A stretch of DNA of 64,000 nucleotides from Thauera sp. K11 (GCF_002354895.1 NZ_CP023439.1:4774001-4838000); one strand, 5' to 3'; positions 1 through 12,950 are shown, counted from the first letter of the stretch. Program-made: numbers and translations. Notes: a model not told the origin generated them from the sequence alone.

Positions 1-306
1 GCTCTTGGTAGAGCGAACGGGTAAATTGATTCCAAAACGCCCTCCACGTGATGAGAAGCAATTCGAATGTTGAAAGTCCGTCGTATCGTACTTCTCTGCA
101 AGGCGTTGCTTGAGTTGACGTGATTTTAAGTCATACCGATAAATCGAATCTCGGTGGCCGACTACCAAAGTATTGGTATCAATCCAAGCAAGCGGCGCGA
201 TGTCCTGCGGCTCTAGAGCGAGAGTTGTCCATCCCGGGTCGTGCTGACCACAGGCCGTCATCATTAACACTACGAGACAATAAAAAGCAGTTCGGAGTGG
301 GATCAT
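1..306 (-). CDS. Lipoprotein, N-terminal part (runs off left edge)
   Basis: An open frame of 102 codons starts at ATG 306 on the minus strand and continues past the edge of the window. The N-terminus MIPLRTAFYCLVVLMMTACG reads as a lipoprotein signal peptide: one Arg, a hydrophobic stretch, then M-T-A-C as a lipobox with the lipidated Cys at residue 19. The mature part has the rhythm of a beta-propeller-like protein (W-I-D-T-N-T-L-V-V-G-H, then I-Y-R-Y-D-L), so a surface or periplasmic WD/PQQ-like repeat protein is possible. The base composition is less GC-rich than its neighbours, suggesting transfer. No clear ribosome binding site precedes the ATG. The rest of the protein is outside the window, so the function is unknown. 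Confidence 0.6.
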   Translation of the reverse strand, partial: MIPLRTAFYCLVVLMMTACGQHDPGWTTLALEPQDIAPLAWIDTNTLVVGHRDSIYRYDLKSRQLKQRLAEKYDTTDFQHSNCFSSRGGRFGINLPVRSTKS

Positions 307-597
307 TATTGAGACGCCAACTTTGTTTTGGGGAGGCAGTTTTGCGCCCTAACTTCGGACTGTCATATCGCCGGAAACCTGCACCGTTGGAGTATCCCGG
401 AGTGTTGGACCCAGTGACCATATCTACTAAAAAAAAGGAAAGCGGCGTGCCAGTACCCTACGTATTGTTGGCTCTGAAAGTCCGCTATGGGCAAGCACGG
501 CCGATGGTGGGTACTGGCCGAATGGCATCGTGCCCGTTCATCCACTCCCCACCCAGTCCCCCCTCTCCCAACCAGCGCAAGCAGACGCCAAGCAACG
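307..597. other. Intergenic gap with no convincing gene
   Basis: This stretch lies upstream of the partial lipoprotein gene and beyond the 3' end of the VOC gene. It has an A8 run near 430 and lower GC than the rest of the window. Short open frames on both strands have no ribosome binding site and low-complexity translations. No hairpin terminator or RNA gene was recognised. Confidence 0.5.
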
Positions 598-1077
598 TCA
601 GCCCCGCCGAGCCGCTTCGATGGCGGCGATGTCGATCTTCGTCATCTGCATCATCGCTTCGAAGGCGCGTTTGGCCGCTGCGCGATCGGGATCGGTGATC
701 GCGGCGGTGAGGGCCCTTGGCGTGATCTGCCACGACAGGCCCCACTTGTCCTTGCACCAGCCGCATGCGCTTTCCTGGCCGCCGTTGCTGATGATCGCGT
801 TCCACAGGCGATCGGTTTCGGCCTGGTCGTCGGTCGCGACCTGGAACGAGAAAGCCTCGCTGTGGCTGAACGCCGGGCCGCCGTTCAGTCCGAGGCAGGG
901 GATGCCCATGACGGTGAACTCGACCGTCAGGACATCACCCTCCTTGCCGGAGGGATAGTCGCCGGGTGCGTGGAGGATGCTTCCCACGGCGCTGTCCGGA
1001 AACGTTTCGGCGTAGAACTGCGCGGCGTCCAGGGCGGTGCCGTCGTACCAGAGACAAATCGTGTTCTTGCTGATCAT
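598..1077 (-). CDS. VOC-family protein, PhnB/YjdN-like
   Basis: This 159-residue protein belongs to the vicinal oxygen chelate (glyoxalase/bleomycin-resistance) fold, in the subgroup once named after 3-demethylubiquinone methyltransferase and PhnB. The markers are the opening I-C-L-W-Y-D-G-T-A-L-D-A-A-Q-F-Y, the F-P-D-S segment, the central G-I-P-C-L-G-L-N-G-G-P strand, and the C-G-W-C-K-D-K-W-G-L-S-W-Q-I-T-P motif near residue 110. I chose ATG 1077 because GGAGG lies about 8 bases upstream; the frame is open further upstream but has no start with a binding site. Members are small cytoplasmic proteins without a firmly established reaction. The gene looks monocistronic. Confidence 0.85.
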   Translation of the reverse strand: MISKNTICLWYDGTALDAAQFYAETFPDSAVGSILHAPGDYPSGKEGDVLTVEFTVMGIPCLGLNGGPAFSHSEAFSFQVATDDQAETDRLWNAIISNGGQESACGWCKDKWGLSWQITPRALTAAITDPDRAAAKRAFEAMMQMTKIDIAAIEAARRG

Positions 1078-1285
1078 TTCGTTCCTCCACTCTTGAAAGG
1101 TATGTGGAATCGAGCCACGAAGGTTGGCCGGCCTCTTCGGCAACTGCGTTGCGTCGAAATAGTCCGCCGAGGCCGGACGGTAGACAACGGCCTTGGGCAA
1201 GGCGATCCGGCCGGTTTCTGGAGCCGGGCTTGACCGGCATGGCGTTCCGTCGAATCAAGCAACGCGGGAGTTCCGCGCCGCACGT

Positions 1286-3076
1286 TCACCGCGGCCGTGC
1301 CGGCGGCGTGTTGCGCAGGATCTCGTCGATGGTGGTGACCCCGGCGGCGACCTTCAGCGCGCCGCTCAGGCGCAGCGGGCGCATGCCTTCGCGGATCGCC
1401 TGTTCGCGCAGTTGCGCGCCGTCCTTGTCTTCGCCGACCAGGCGGCGCAGGGTCGGGGTGACGGTGAGCATCTCGTACAGGCCGGTGCGGCCGAGGTAGC
1501 CGGTCATGCGGCATTCGAGGCAGCCGACCGGCTTCGACACCTGGCGCGGCATGTTGGACTTCCACGGGCTCACCAGTTCGTTCCAGGCCCGCTCGTCGGT
1601 GTCGGCCGGTGCGCGGCAGTGCGGGCACAGCGTGCGCGCCAGGCGCTGCGCGAGCACGCCGAGCAGCGTGGCGCGGATCAGGTAGTCGGGCACGCCGAGG
1701 TCCAGCAGCCGGGTGACGGCCGAGGGCGCGTCGTTGGTGTGCAGGGTGGACAGCACCAGGTGGCCGGTGAGCGCGGCCTGCACCGCCATCTCGGCGGTCT
1801 CGAGGTCGCGGATCTCGCCGATCATGATGATGTCCGGGTCCTGGCGCAGCAGCGTGCGCACGCCGGCGGCGAAGTCGAGGCCGATGTTGTGCTGCACCTG
1901 CATCTGGTTGAGGTGCGGGTAGACGTTCTCGATCGGGTCTTCCACGGTGCATACGTTCACCTCGGGCGTGGCCAGTTCGCGCAGCGTGGAATACAGCGTG
2001 GTGGTCTTGCCAGAGCCGGTCGGGCCGGTGACGAGGATGATGCCGTTGGGCTGCTGGATGAGGTCGCGCCAGCGCCGGTTTTCGTCGTCGGAAAAGCCGA
2101 GTTCGGCGAAGTTCTTCAGCAGCAGTTCGGGGTTGAAGATGCGCATCACCAGCTTTTCGCCGAAGGCGGTGGGCATGGTCGACAGGCGCAGCTCGATCTC
2201 GTCGCCGCCGGGCGAGCGCGTCTTGATGCGGCCGTCCTGCGGGCGGCGCTTTTCCACCACGTCGAGGCGGCCGAGCAGCTTGATGCGGTTGGTGATCGCC
2301 GCCATCAACTGCATCGGCGCCTGGTACACCAGGTGCATCTGGCCGTCGATGCGAAAGCGCACCAGGCATTCCTCGCGCCGCGGCTCGATGTGGATGTCGC
2401 TGGCGCGCTGCTCGAAGGCGTACTGCAGCAGCCAGTCGACGATGTGCACCACCGCCTGGTCGTTGGCGTCGATGTTGCTGCTCTTGCCCAGTTGCACCAA
2501 CTGCTCGAAGTTGGTGATGCCTTGCGGCAGTTCCTGCTGGCGCTCCATCGCGCGGCGCACCGAGCGCGCCAGGCTGTAGAACTCGCCGAGGTAGCGGCGC
2601 ACGTCGGCCGGATTGGCGAGCACGGTGCGGATGCGCAGGCCGAGCATGCGTTCGAGTTCGCCCTGCCACTCGCGGTCGAAGGGTTCGGCGGTCGCCACCG
2701 TCACTTCCTGCGTGCTCACCTCCACCGGCAGGATGTGGTAGCGCGCGGCGTAGGCATGGGTGACGACGCCGCACACGCGCGCGACGTCGATCTTGAGCGG
2801 GTCGATGTGCAGGTAGGGCTGCTGCGTCCTCGCGGCCAGCCATTCGGTGAGCGTCTCGGTGGTCAGCACGCGGCTGCCGTCCTTCGCGTCGGTGAGCCGG
2901 TGGTCGCCGACCCAGACCAGCGGATGCACGTCCTGGTCGCGGGCGGGGCGGGTGGCGAGCAGCCTGTCGCCGTCGGCCGGCGCCAGGTGGCCGTCGGCCG
3001 CCAGCATCTGCACCAGTTCGTCGAGCTGCAGTTTCGCGTTGGCGAGCCGCCTGCGCCTTGTCGGTGCTTCCTGCAT
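1286..3076 (-). CDS. GspE/PilB-type secretion or pilus assembly ATPase
   Basis: This hexameric cytoplasmic ATPase of the type II secretion/type IV pilus family has 596 residues, normal for the family. Features in order are an N-terminal domain (about 1-190), a linker, and the R-A-S-D-I-H-I-E-P motif that opens the catalytic core. Walker [11 protein letters not shown] lies near residue 350, followed by the Asp box V-E-D-P-I-E-N, Walker [10 protein letters not shown] and the His box [10 protein letters not shown] tetracysteine zinc motif (C-P-H-C then C-L-E-C) completes it. No other secretion or pilus gene is nearby, so its partner machine is encoded elsewhere. It is divergent from selB, with a 99-bp gap. 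The start follows AGGA by about 10 bases. Confidence 0.9.
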   Translation of the reverse strand: MQEAPTRRRRLANAKLQLDELVQMLAADGHLAPADGDRLLATRPARDQDVHPLVWVGDHRLTDAKDGSRVLTTETLTEWLAARTQQPYLHIDPLKIDVARVCGVVTHAYAARYHILPVEVSTQEVTVATAEPFDREWQGELERMLGLRIRTVLANPADVRRYLGEFYSLARSVRRAMERQQELPQGITNFEQLVQLGKSSNIDANDQAVVHIVDWLLQYAFEQRASDIHIEPRREECLVRFRIDGQMHLVYQAPMQLMAAITNRIKLLGRLDVVEKRRPQDGRIKTRSPGGDEIELRLSTMPTAFGEKLVMRIFNPELLLKNFAELGFSDDENRRWRDLIQQPNGIILVTGPTGSGKTTTLYSTLRELATPEVNVCTVEDPIENVYPHLNQMQVQHNIGLDFAAGVRTLLRQDPDIIMIGEIRDLETAEMAVQAALTGHLVLSTLHTNDAPSAVTRLLDLGVPDYLIRATLLGVLAQRLARTLCPHCRAPADTDERAWNELVSPWKSNMPRQVSKPVGCLECRMTGYLGRTGLYEMLTVTPTLRRLVGEDKDGAQLREQAIREGMRPLRLSGALKVAAGVTTIDEILRNTPPARPR

Positions 3077-3175
3077 GGGCCGGGTTTTCCTGCAGCGTGT
3101 TCGGTTGCGCGATTGTATGCTGCGCTGCTTGCGCCGTCGTTCCCGCTTCGCACTCCAACGGGAGGAATCCGACCC

Positions 3176-5125
3176 ATGCTGATCGGCACAGCAGGCCACA
3201 TCGACCATGGCAAGACCACGCTGGTGCGCGCGCTCACCGGCGTCGACACCGACCGCCTGCCCGAAGAGAAGCAGCGCGGCATCACCATCGAGCTGGGCTA
3301 CGCCTACGCGCCGCTCGCGGACGGGCAGGTGCTGGCCTTCATCGACGTGCCGGGGCACGAGCGCTTCGTGCCCACCATGCTGATGGGCGCGGCGGGCATC
3401 GACTACGCCCTGCTGGTGGTGGCCGCCGATGACGGCGTGATGCCGCAGACGCGCGAGCACCTGGCCATCCTGCACCTGCTGGGCGTGGGGCGCGGCGCGG
3501 TGGCGCTGACCAAGTGCGACCGTGTGCCGGCGGCGCGCGTCGCCGAGGTCGCGGCCGAGGTCGGAGGGCTGCTCGCGCCCACACGGCTGGCCGGCAGCCC
3601 GGTGTTCGCGGTGTCGGCCGCCAGCGGCGAGGGCGTCCCCGCGCTGAGCGCCCATCTCGAGGCGGTGGCGAAGGCCGAGCCGCAAGTGGTGCCGGCGGGC
3701 GGTTTCCGCCTGGTGGTGGACCGCCGTTTCGCGATCGCCGGTGCCGGCACCATCGTCACCGGCTCGGTGCATGCCGGCACGGTGCGCATCGGCGACCGCC
3801 TGTTGCTGGCGCGGCCTTCCGGCTTCTCGCGCGAGGTCAGGGTGCGCGGCCTGCATGTGAACAGCCGCCGCGCCGAGGCCGGCGGGCCGGGCAGCCGCTG
3901 CGCGGTGAACCTCGCCGGCATCGACTACGGCGACATCGAACGCGGCGACTGGCTGCTCGCGCCCGCGCTGGCCTGCGCCACCGACCGGCTCGATCTGCGC
4001 CTGCACCTGCTGCCGGAAGCCGGACGCAGGCTCGGCCAGTGGGCCGGCGTCACGCTGCATCATGCCGGCGGGCACGCGATGGCGCGGCTGGCGCTGCTCG
4101 ACGGCGCGCTCGAGGCCGGCGGGCTGGCGCCGGGCGCATCCGGGCTGGTGCAGGCGGTGCTCGACCGCCCGGTGTTCGCCTGCCACGGCGACCGCGTCGT
4201 CATCCGCGATGCAGCCGGGCGCGAGACGCTGGGCGGCGGCCGCGTGCTCGACCCGTTTCCGTCCGCGCGCCACCGGCGCCGGCCCGAACGCCTCGCGCTG
4301 CTCGCCGCGCTGGAAGATGCCGACCCCGCCGCGCGGCTGGCCGCACTGCTGGAAGCCGCGCCGGCCGGGCTGGATGCCGACGAGGTGGCTGCCGCGCACA
4401 ACCTGCCCGGGGACGGCTGGCGTGCGCTGCTGCCGGCCGGCGCGGTGGCCTTGCCGCGGCCTGCGAACCGCCTGCTCGGCGCCGCCGCGTGGGCCCGGCT
4501 GGGCGATGCCATCCTTGCCCGCCTGGCGGCGCACCACGCCGATTTCGCCGACGAACCCGGCGTCGAGCGCGAGCGCCTGCGCCGCATGTGCGCACCGCAA
4601 CTGCCCTCGCCGGCCTTCCAGGCGCGGCTGGAAGCCCTGCTCGCCGACGGACTCATCGGTCGCGCCGGTTCGGCCTGGCACCTGCCGGCGCACACGGCGG
4701 AACTCGGCGCCGCCGACCGCGCGCGTGCCGACGAACTGATCGCCCGGCTCGCCGCCGGCGGCTTCGATCCGCCGTGGGTGCGTGACCTCGCGGCGGCCTG
4801 CGCGCTCGCCGAAGCGGACGTGCGCAGCCTGCTGCGCCGGCTGGCGATGCGCGGCGAAGTGTTCCAGGTGGTGCGGGATCTGTTCTACGCGCGCGGCAAC
4901 GTGGCGGAGATGCAGGCGATCGCCGCCGGACTGGCTGCCGGCGATGATCGCCGCATCCGCGCCGCGGATTTCCGCGACCGCATCGGCGGCGGCCGCAAGC
5001 GCGCGATCCAGATCCTGGAGTTCTTCGACCGCGTCGGATACACGCGCCGCGTCGGCGAGGGGCAGCGCCGCGCCCACGTGCTGCGCGGCGAGCCGCCGGT
5101 GCCGGCGGACGAGATGCCCGCCTGA
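3176..5125 (+). CDS. selB: Selenocysteine-specific elongation factor SelB
   Basis: SelB delivers selenocysteyl-tRNA to UGA codons marked by a SECIS hairpin. The 649-residue protein has the GTPase motifs G-H-I-D-H-G-K-T-T (about 6-14), [17 protein letters not shown] and T-K-C-D. Beta-barrel domains follow, and the C-terminal third carries the winged-helix repeats that bind SECIS RNA. The start has GGGAGGA about 7 bases upstream. The tRNA that SelB carries, selC, lies 300 bp downstream on the same strand. selA, selD and any selenoprotein gene are not in the window. A weak GC hairpin at 5136-5162, with six paired outer bases and no T tract, could end the transcript. Confidence 0.96.
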   Translation: MLIGTAGHIDHGKTTLVRALTGVDTDRLPEEKQRGITIELGYAYAPLADGQVLAFIDVPGHERFVPTMLMGAAGIDYALLVVAADDGVMPQTREHLAILHLLGVGRGAVALTKCDRVPAARVAEVAAEVGGLLAPTRLAGSPVFAVSAASGEGVPALSAHLEAVAKAEPQVVPAGGFRLVVDRRFAIAGAGTIVTGSVHAGTVRIGDRLLLARPSGFSREVRVRGLHVNSRRAEAGGPGSRCAVNLAGIDYGDIERGDWLLAPALACATDRLDLRLHLLPEAGRRLGQWAGVTLHHAGGHAMARLALLDGALEAGGLAPGASGLVQAVLDRPVFACHGDRVVIRDAAGRETLGGGRVLDPFPSARHRRRPERLALLAALEDADPAARLAALLEAAPAGLDADEVAAAHNLPGDGWRALLPAGAVALPRPANRLLGAAAWARLGDAILARLAAHHADFADEPGVERERLRRMCAPQLPSPAFQARLEALLADGLIGRAGSAWHLPAHTAELGAADRARADELIARLAAGGFDPPWVRDLAAACALAEADVRSLLRRLAMRGEVFQVVRDLFYARGNVAEMQAIAAGLAAGDDRRIRAADFRDRIGGGRKRAIQILEFFDRVGYTRRVGEGQRRAHVLRGEPPVPADEMPA

Positions 5126-5200
5126 GGTCGCACGGCCCGGCGAGGGGAACGGCCCCGCCGGGTGTGCGTTCGCCGGCCGGGGCTGCGCGCAGCGCAATTT

Positions 5201-5296
5201 CCCGCACCCGCACCCGCACCCGCACCCGCACCCGCACCCGCACCCGCACCCGCACCCGCACCCGCACCCGCACCCGCACCCGCACCCGCACCCGCA
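5201..5296 (+). repeat. Tandem hexanucleotide repeat (CCCGCA)x16
   Basis: Sixteen exact head-to-tail copies of CCCGCA, 96 bp in all, lie in the gap between the selB stop and selC. No copy carries a substitution. Because the unit is a multiple of three, all frames stay open through it and produce spurious dipeptide-repeat translations (Pro-Ala, His-Pro, Arg-Thr), so it should not be taken as coding. The perfect repetition suggests recent expansion by slippage and likely length variation between strains. Confidence 0.97.
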
Positions 5297-5422
5297 CTCC
5301 GCGTTTGGGGTGCCATGCCGGGCGCCTGCCGCAGGCGGCGCGGGTGTGTCGCCTCGCCGCGGCGTCGTTCGTCCGGCTGCTGCCAAACCGCCGCGGGGCG
5401 GGCTATGATCCTTGCCGGTTGC

Positions 5423-5519
5423 GGAAGAGACGCGTTCCCCGGTGGGGCGACCGGTCTTCAAAACCGGGTGGGGCCGTCAGCCGGTCCCAGGTGGGTTCGA
5501 CTCCCATTCTCTTCCGCCA
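5423..5519 (+). tRNA. selC: tRNA-Sec (anticodon TCA)
   Basis: This is a 97-base selenocysteine tRNA. The 8-bp acceptor stem GGAAGAGA pairs with TCTCTTCC and is followed by G and an encoded CCA, the long acceptor typical of bacterial tRNA-Sec. The anticodon arm is CCGGT-CTTCAAA-ACCGG with TCA at 5458-5460. A long variable arm follows, then the T arm with GGTTCGACTCC. The position downstream of selB supports the call. Confidence 0.96.
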
Positions 5520-5812
5520 CCCGGTTTCCTCGCTCCTGGCCGGCGATCCGCCGCCGCGATGTCCCCGACGAATGGCAGGCCGGCCGTAGCGCGCTGGAAG
5601 GCGCAGGAACGCCGAACCGGCGCGGCGCCTGCCGGGGCGGTGCGGCCCGGCATCCGGCGGGTCTCCGGCGTGGCTCTCCGCTGCGGCCGCATGACGGTAA
5701 TCCCGACATGCCAGCCGGGTTGACGGCGGGCGCGGCGGTGTGGGCTACTACGCTTCCCCACCCTGGCCGCCCCGGCGGCCGGAACGCCCCCAGCTCGACA
5801 GAGGAGAGGAAC

Positions 5813-6313
5813 ATGAGCACAGTGACCCTGGCCGGAAATCCCATACCGCTCGCCGGCCGCTTCCCGCAGGCCGGCGACGCCGCGCCCGCCTTCAGCCTGA
5901 CCGGCGCGGACCTCGCCGACGTCGGCCTTTCTGCCTTCGTCGGCAAGCGCAAGGTGCTCAACATCGTGCCCAGCCTGGACACGCCCACCTGCGCCACTTC
6001 CACCCGCAAGTTCAACGCCGAGGCCGGCAACCTTGCCGACACCGTGGTGCTGGTCGTCTCGGCCGACCTGCCCTTCGCAGCCAAGCGCTTCTGCGAGACG
6101 GAGGGGCTGGCCAACGTGAAGACGCTGTCGACCTTCCGCAGCCCGAACTTCGCGCAGGACTACGGCGTCGCGATCACCGGCGGCCCGCTCACCGGCCTCA
6201 CCGCGCGCGCGGTGGTGGTGATCGATGCCGCCGACAAGGTCGTGCATTCGCAGCTCGTGCCCGAGATCAAGGACGAGCCCGACTACGCGGCCGCGCTCGC
6301 GGCGCTGAAGTAA
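5813..6313 (+). CDS. tpx: Thiol peroxidase Tpx
   Basis: This atypical 2-Cys peroxiredoxin reduces hydroperoxides using thioredoxin. It has 166 residues, as expected. The opening [12 protein letters not shown] is typical. The peroxidatic Cys lies in [15 protein letters not shown] (about residue 61) and the resolving Cys in R-F-C-E-T-E-G-L (about residue 95). GAGGAGAGG precedes the ATG by 4 to 8 bases, a strong binding site. It is convergent with the manganese exporter gene, with a perfect hairpin between them. Confidence 0.95.
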   Translation: MSTVTLAGNPIPLAGRFPQAGDAAPAFSLTGADLADVGLSAFVGKRKVLNIVPSLDTPTCATSTRKFNAEAGNLADTVVLVVSADLPFAAKRFCETEGLANVKTLSTFRSPNFAQDYGVAITGGPLTGLTARAVVVIDAADKVVHSQLVPEIKDEPDYAAALAALK

Positions 6314-6372
6314 GCCCGGCCGGGCGCGCCCGCCTGTCCGCCGGCCGGGCCGGCGGGGCGGCGTCCCGGACC

Positions 6373-6406
6373 GCCGCGGCGGGCGACGCGGATCGCCCGC
6401 CGCGGC
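6373..6406. terminator. Bidirectional hairpin between tpx and the manganese exporter gene
   Basis: A perfect 14-bp inverted repeat (arms 6373-6386 and 6393-6406, 6-base loop), almost entirely GC, lies between two convergent genes and ends 4 bases before the exporter's stop codon. No long T tract follows on either side, so termination is inferred from position and stem strength. Confidence 0.6.
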
Positions 6407-6409
6407 TGT

Positions 6410-6985
6410 CTACAGGCCAAGGCCTTCCCCGGCGCCCAGCAGCGTCGCGACGCCCAGCACGGCGAAGATCGCCGCCGCCACCGCGTGCACCAGCTTCGTC
6501 GGCATGCGCTGGGCGATGCGGTCGCCGAGCAGCACGGCCGGCACGTTGGCGATCATCATCCCCAGCGTGGTGCCGACCACGACGGCGAAGAGGGCCTGGT
6601 ACTGCGCGGCGAGCGCCACCGTGGCGACCTGCGTCTTGTCGCCCATCTCGGCCAGGAAGAAGGCGACCAGCGTGGTGCCGAACACGCCCATGCGCGCCAG
6701 CCGGGCGTCGTCCTCGTCGAACTTGTCCGGAATCAGCGTCCACACCGCCATCGCGATGAAGGAGATGCCGAGCACCCAGCGCAGGGTTTCGGGGCTCACC
6801 AGCGAGGTGAGCCAGGTGCCGACGGCGCCGGCGAAGGCGTGGTTGGCGATCGTCGCGAGCAGGATGCCCAGCACGATGGGAAGCGGCTTGCGGAATTTTG
6901 CGGCGAGGATGAAGGCGAGCAGTTGCGTCTTGTCGCCGATTTCCGCAAGGGCGACGATGCTCGTCGAGACGAGGAAGGCTTCCAT
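6410..6985 (-). CDS. GDT1/TMEM165 family (UPF0016) manganese exporter
   Basis: This 191-residue inner-membrane protein has two repeats, each with the family signature E-x-G-D-K-T-Q: A-L-A-E-I-G-D-K-T-Q-L-L (about 13-24) and L-A-E-M-G-D-K-T-Q-V-A-T (about 115-126). About six membrane helices are evident. Bacterial members (MneA type) export Mn2+, and here that is supported by the manganese-sensing riboswitch upstream on the same strand. I start at ATG 6985, where the first helix and motif begin at once; the longer open frame upstream only translates the riboswitch. Confidence 0.9.
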   Translation of the reverse strand: MEAFLVSTSIVALAEIGDKTQLLAFILAAKFRKPLPIVLGILLATIANHAFAGAVGTWLTSLVSPETLRWVLGISFIAMAVWTLIPDKFDEDDARLARMGVFGTTLVAFFLAEMGDKTQVATVALAAQYQALFAVVVGTTLGMMIANVPAVLLGDRIAQRMPTKLVHAVAAAIFAVLGVATLLGAGEGLGL

Positions 6986-7014
6986 GAATGATCCCTGGCC
7001 GGAAGATAACCGAT

Positions 7015-7160
7015 GACCATGCGCCTCCCCGGCCAATCCGGAGGCGGCATGGTCAAAGGTCTTGCCAGGTCGGAACTGCCTGCGCCATGGCCGGCTGGCC
7101 AAGCATGTTGACGCAGGCCCCTTCGCCGCGGACGGCAAAGGGAGGCTACTCCCCGATGAC
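7015..7160 (-). promoter_or_regulatory. yybP-ykoY manganese riboswitch
   Basis: Read on the minus strand, the leader has the hallmarks of the yybP-ykoY aptamer in order. GGGGAGTAG (7155 to 7147) comes first, then CGTCAACATGC in the first internal loop, then GGCAAGACCTTTGACC ending near 7051. Just after it a long hairpin (7015-7054, outer arms GACCATG/CATGGTC and inner CGCCTCC/GGAGGCG) reuses the last bases of the aptamer, so the two folds should exclude each other. That is the expected expression platform. It ends 29 bases before the start of the manganese exporter gene. Confidence 0.92.
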
Positions 7161-7204
7161 GGCGCGCATTGTACGGACCGGCGGTGCCGCCGTCCAGCGT
7201 CCGG

Positions 7205-8116
7205 TCAGTGCAGCGGCCCCAGCAGTTCGGCCAGCCAGTCGACGAAGACGCGCACGCGTGGCGACAGGTGGCGGTGGTGCGGATAGAGCACCGACAGCGG
7301 CAGGTTGGGAGGCGGCGAGTCGGGCAGGAATTCGATCAGCGTGCCGTCGGCGATCTGCCGTCCGGCGCGATAGCGCGGGATCTGCACCATGCCGAGGCCG
7401 GCCTCGCACGCGGCGAGGTAGGCGTCGCCGTTGTTGACCGCGATGATGCTGGGGATCGTGCGCGTTTCCGTCCGTCCGCCGGTGATGAATTCGAGCGGGC
7501 TCGACCTGCCGGTGGAGGCGGACACGTAATCGACCGCGCGGTGCGCGTCCAGATCGGCGAGCGTGGCCGGCACGCCGAAGCGCTCGACGTAGGCCCGGCT
7601 CGCGCAGGTGACCTGCCGCAGCGCGGCCAGCCGGCGGGCGACGAGCGAGGAGTCGCGCAGTTCGCCCAGCCGCACCACGCAATCCACGCTTTCACGCACG
7701 AGGTCGATGTAGCGGTCGCCGACGCCGATGTCGAGCGTGATCTGCGGATAGCGTTCGCAGAAGGCGGGCAGGGCAGGGATCACCACGATGCGGCCGAGCG
7801 AGGCGGGCAGGTCTATCTTCAGCCGGCCCTGCGGGTGGCGCGCCGCCTGCGAGAAGGAGGCTTCGGTCTCGTCGATGTCGGCCAGGATGGCGACGCAGCG
7901 CTGGTAGTAGGCGCTGCCGTCCAGCGTCGGGCTGACGTGGCGGGTGGTGCGCTGCAGCAGGCGCACGCCGAGATGGGCTTCCAGTTGCTTGATGATCTGC
8001 GTGGCGGAAGCGCGCGGCAGCGACAGTTGTTCGGCCGCGCGGCTGAAGCTGCCCAGTTCGACGATGCGGGTGAAGAGCTGCATCGCCTGCAGGCGATCCA
8101 TGGGTTCGCGCTCCAT
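7205..8116 (-). CDS. LysR-family transcriptional regulator
   Basis: This 303-residue LysR-type regulator has an N-terminal winged helix-turn-helix (about 6-65: M-Q-L-F-T-R-I-V-E-L-G-S-F-S-R-A-A-E-Q-L-S-L-P-R-A-S), then the linker helix and a periplasmic-binding-like effector domain (about 90-295). The R-L-L-Q-R-T-T-R-H-V-S-P-T segment places it in the CrgA/AaeR-like subgroup. ATG 8101 (M-D-R-L-Q-A-M) is an equally good start. It is co-oriented with, and 78 bp beyond, the DHOD-like gene. No divergent partner gene is present to suggest a target. Confidence 0.92.
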   Translation of the reverse strand: MEREPMDRLQAMQLFTRIVELGSFSRAAEQLSLPRASATQIIKQLEAHLGVRLLQRTTRHVSPTLDGSAYYQRCVAILADIDETEASFSQAARHPQGRLKIDLPASLGRIVVIPALPAFCERYPQITLDIGVGDRYIDLVRESVDCVVRLGELRDSSLVARRLAALRQVTCASRAYVERFGVPATLADLDAHRAVDYVSASTGRSSPLEFITGGRTETRTIPSIIAVNNGDAYLAACEAGLGMVQIPRYRAGRQIADGTLIEFLPDSPPPNLPLSVLYPHHRHLSPRVRVFVDWLAELLGPLH

Positions 8117-8194
8117 TGTTTCTCGGAAGCGAACAGTGTGGCGGCCTTTGTCGTGGCGATCAATCCCGGTGCCGCGATGCGGCGGGCCGGGCGT

Positions 8195-9197
8195 TCAGTA
8201 GCGCACGCCGGCGGGCGGCGTGAAGGAGTCGAGTGCGTGCAGGTAGGCGGCGCGCGCGAAGGCCGAGGGGTCGGGCACGTTCTGCTGGCTCATCGCGCCC
8301 GTCAATTGTTCCACCGAGGCGTACTCGTTCTCGTCCAGCCAGCGCGCCATGTCGGCCAGCACCGTGCGCAGCCGTTCCGGGCCGTGCAGCAGCAGCGCGC
8401 TCGCCATGTGCACCACGTCGGCGCCGGCGAGCAGCATCTTCAGCGCGTCGGCCGCGGTATGCACGCCGCCGGTCGCCGCCAGAGTGAGCGAGCAGCGGCC
8501 GCGCAGGATGGCGATCCAGCGCATGGTCAGCAGCACGTCGGCGGAGGACGACAGTTGCGCGCGGTCCACCACCGTCAGCGTGCCGAGATCGATGTCCGGC
8601 TGGAAGAAGCGGTTGAACAGCGACACGCCGGCCGCGCCCGCCTCCTCGACCCGGCGCACGAAATGCGGCAGCGACGAGAAGAAGGGCGACAGCTTCATCG
8701 CCACCGGGATCGTCACCCCGGACGTCAGCTTCCGCAGCAGGGCCAGGTAGTCGTCCTCGATGGCCTGCCCGGCGACCTCGGCGTCGCCGGGCAGGTACCA
8801 GGCGTTGAGTTCGAGCGCGTCGGCGCCGGCATTCTGCATCTCGCGCCCGAGTTCCACCCAGCCCGACGGCGAGGCGCCGTTGATGCTGGCGACGACGGGC
8901 ATGGAGCAGCGCGCCTTGAGCACCGCGATCGTCTCGAGGTAGGCGTCGAGCTTGCTCAGGTAGTCGTCGCGCAGCGGCAGATGGCCGGCCGCCTCGCCGG
9001 AGGCATCCGGGTTCAGCAGGAAGCGGTCGAGCATGCGTTCCTCGTTGCGCACGTCCTCCTCGAACAGCGAATGCAGCACGATGGCCGCCGCGCCGGCATC
9101 CTCCAGGTGCAGCACGCGCTCGATCTTGTGGCTGAGCGGCGTGGATGAGGGGACGAGCGGATTCTTCAGCCGCAGCCCCAGGTAGCGGGTGCTCAGG

Positions 9198-9205
<8 letters not shown>
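8195..9205 (-). CDS. Dihydroorotate dehydrogenase-like flavoprotein (nifJ partner)
   Basis: This 336-residue TIM-barrel protein resembles class 1 dihydroorotate dehydrogenase. It has an opening T-R-Y-L-G-L-R-L-K-N-P-L-V-P-S-S-T-P, a P-V-V-A-S-I-N-G segment, the A-L-E-L-N-A-W strand, A-M-K-L-S-P, and a C-terminal flavin phosphate site near A-A-T-G-G-V-H-T and A-G-A-D-V-V-H. Its ATG overlaps the end of nifJ by 8 bases, so the two are translationally coupled. In many nifJ-containing bacteria this protein accompanies pyruvate:ferredoxin oxidoreductase, and its role there is not established. It is unlikely to be the pyrimidine pathway enzyme PyrD. Confidence 0.88.
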
Positions 9206-12854
<3,649 letters not shown>

Positions 12855-12936
12855 GACGATTTCCCGGGTCGGTCCGCATGCATGCGCGCGGGCGGACGAA
12901 TGACATTCACCTTAGCCTCGCCGTGAAGTACGGCAT

Positions 12937-12950
12937 TTGACCTAGGTCAC
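12937..12950. promoter_or_regulatory. CRP/FNR-type palindrome upstream of nifJ
   Basis: TTGACCTAGGTCAC contains the perfect 12-bp palindrome TGACCTAGGTCA. The TGA-N6-TCA geometry is that of CRP/FNR family operators, with 7 of 10 bases of the FNR consensus TTGAT-N4-ATCAA. It lies 83-96 bases upstream of the nifJ start and about 145 bases upstream of the divergent ABC gene. Control by oxygen would suit nifJ, but this is inference. Confidence 0.45.

Noticed and set aside
1..14. GCTCTTGGTAGAGC at the left edge looks like a tRNA D arm
   Set aside because: No anticodon or T arm follows within 90 bases, and the segment is inside the coding frame of the partial lipoprotein.
1193..5125. Long forward frame that fuses the antisense of the GspE-type gene to selB
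   Set aside because: The upstream part is the complement of a clear ATPase. SelB proper starts at ATG 3176 with a good ribosome binding site.
5201..5296. CRISPR array
   Set aside because: The repeat is a six-base unit with no spacers, and there are no cas genes.
5162..5408. Pro-Ala, His-Pro or Arg-Thr repeat proteins near selC
   Set aside because: All are translations of the (CCCGCA)16 tract in different frames and they run into the tRNA gene.
3077..5461. Minus-strand open frame through selB and the hexanucleotide repeat, continuous with the GspE-type gene
   Set aside because: It is antisense to selB, and its Gly/Cys or Val/Arg dipeptide repeats come only from the hexanucleotide tract.
6988..7437. 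Forward frames across the manganese riboswitch and LysR 3' end
   Set aside because: They are antisense to the riboswitch and a typical LysR gene, with no domains.
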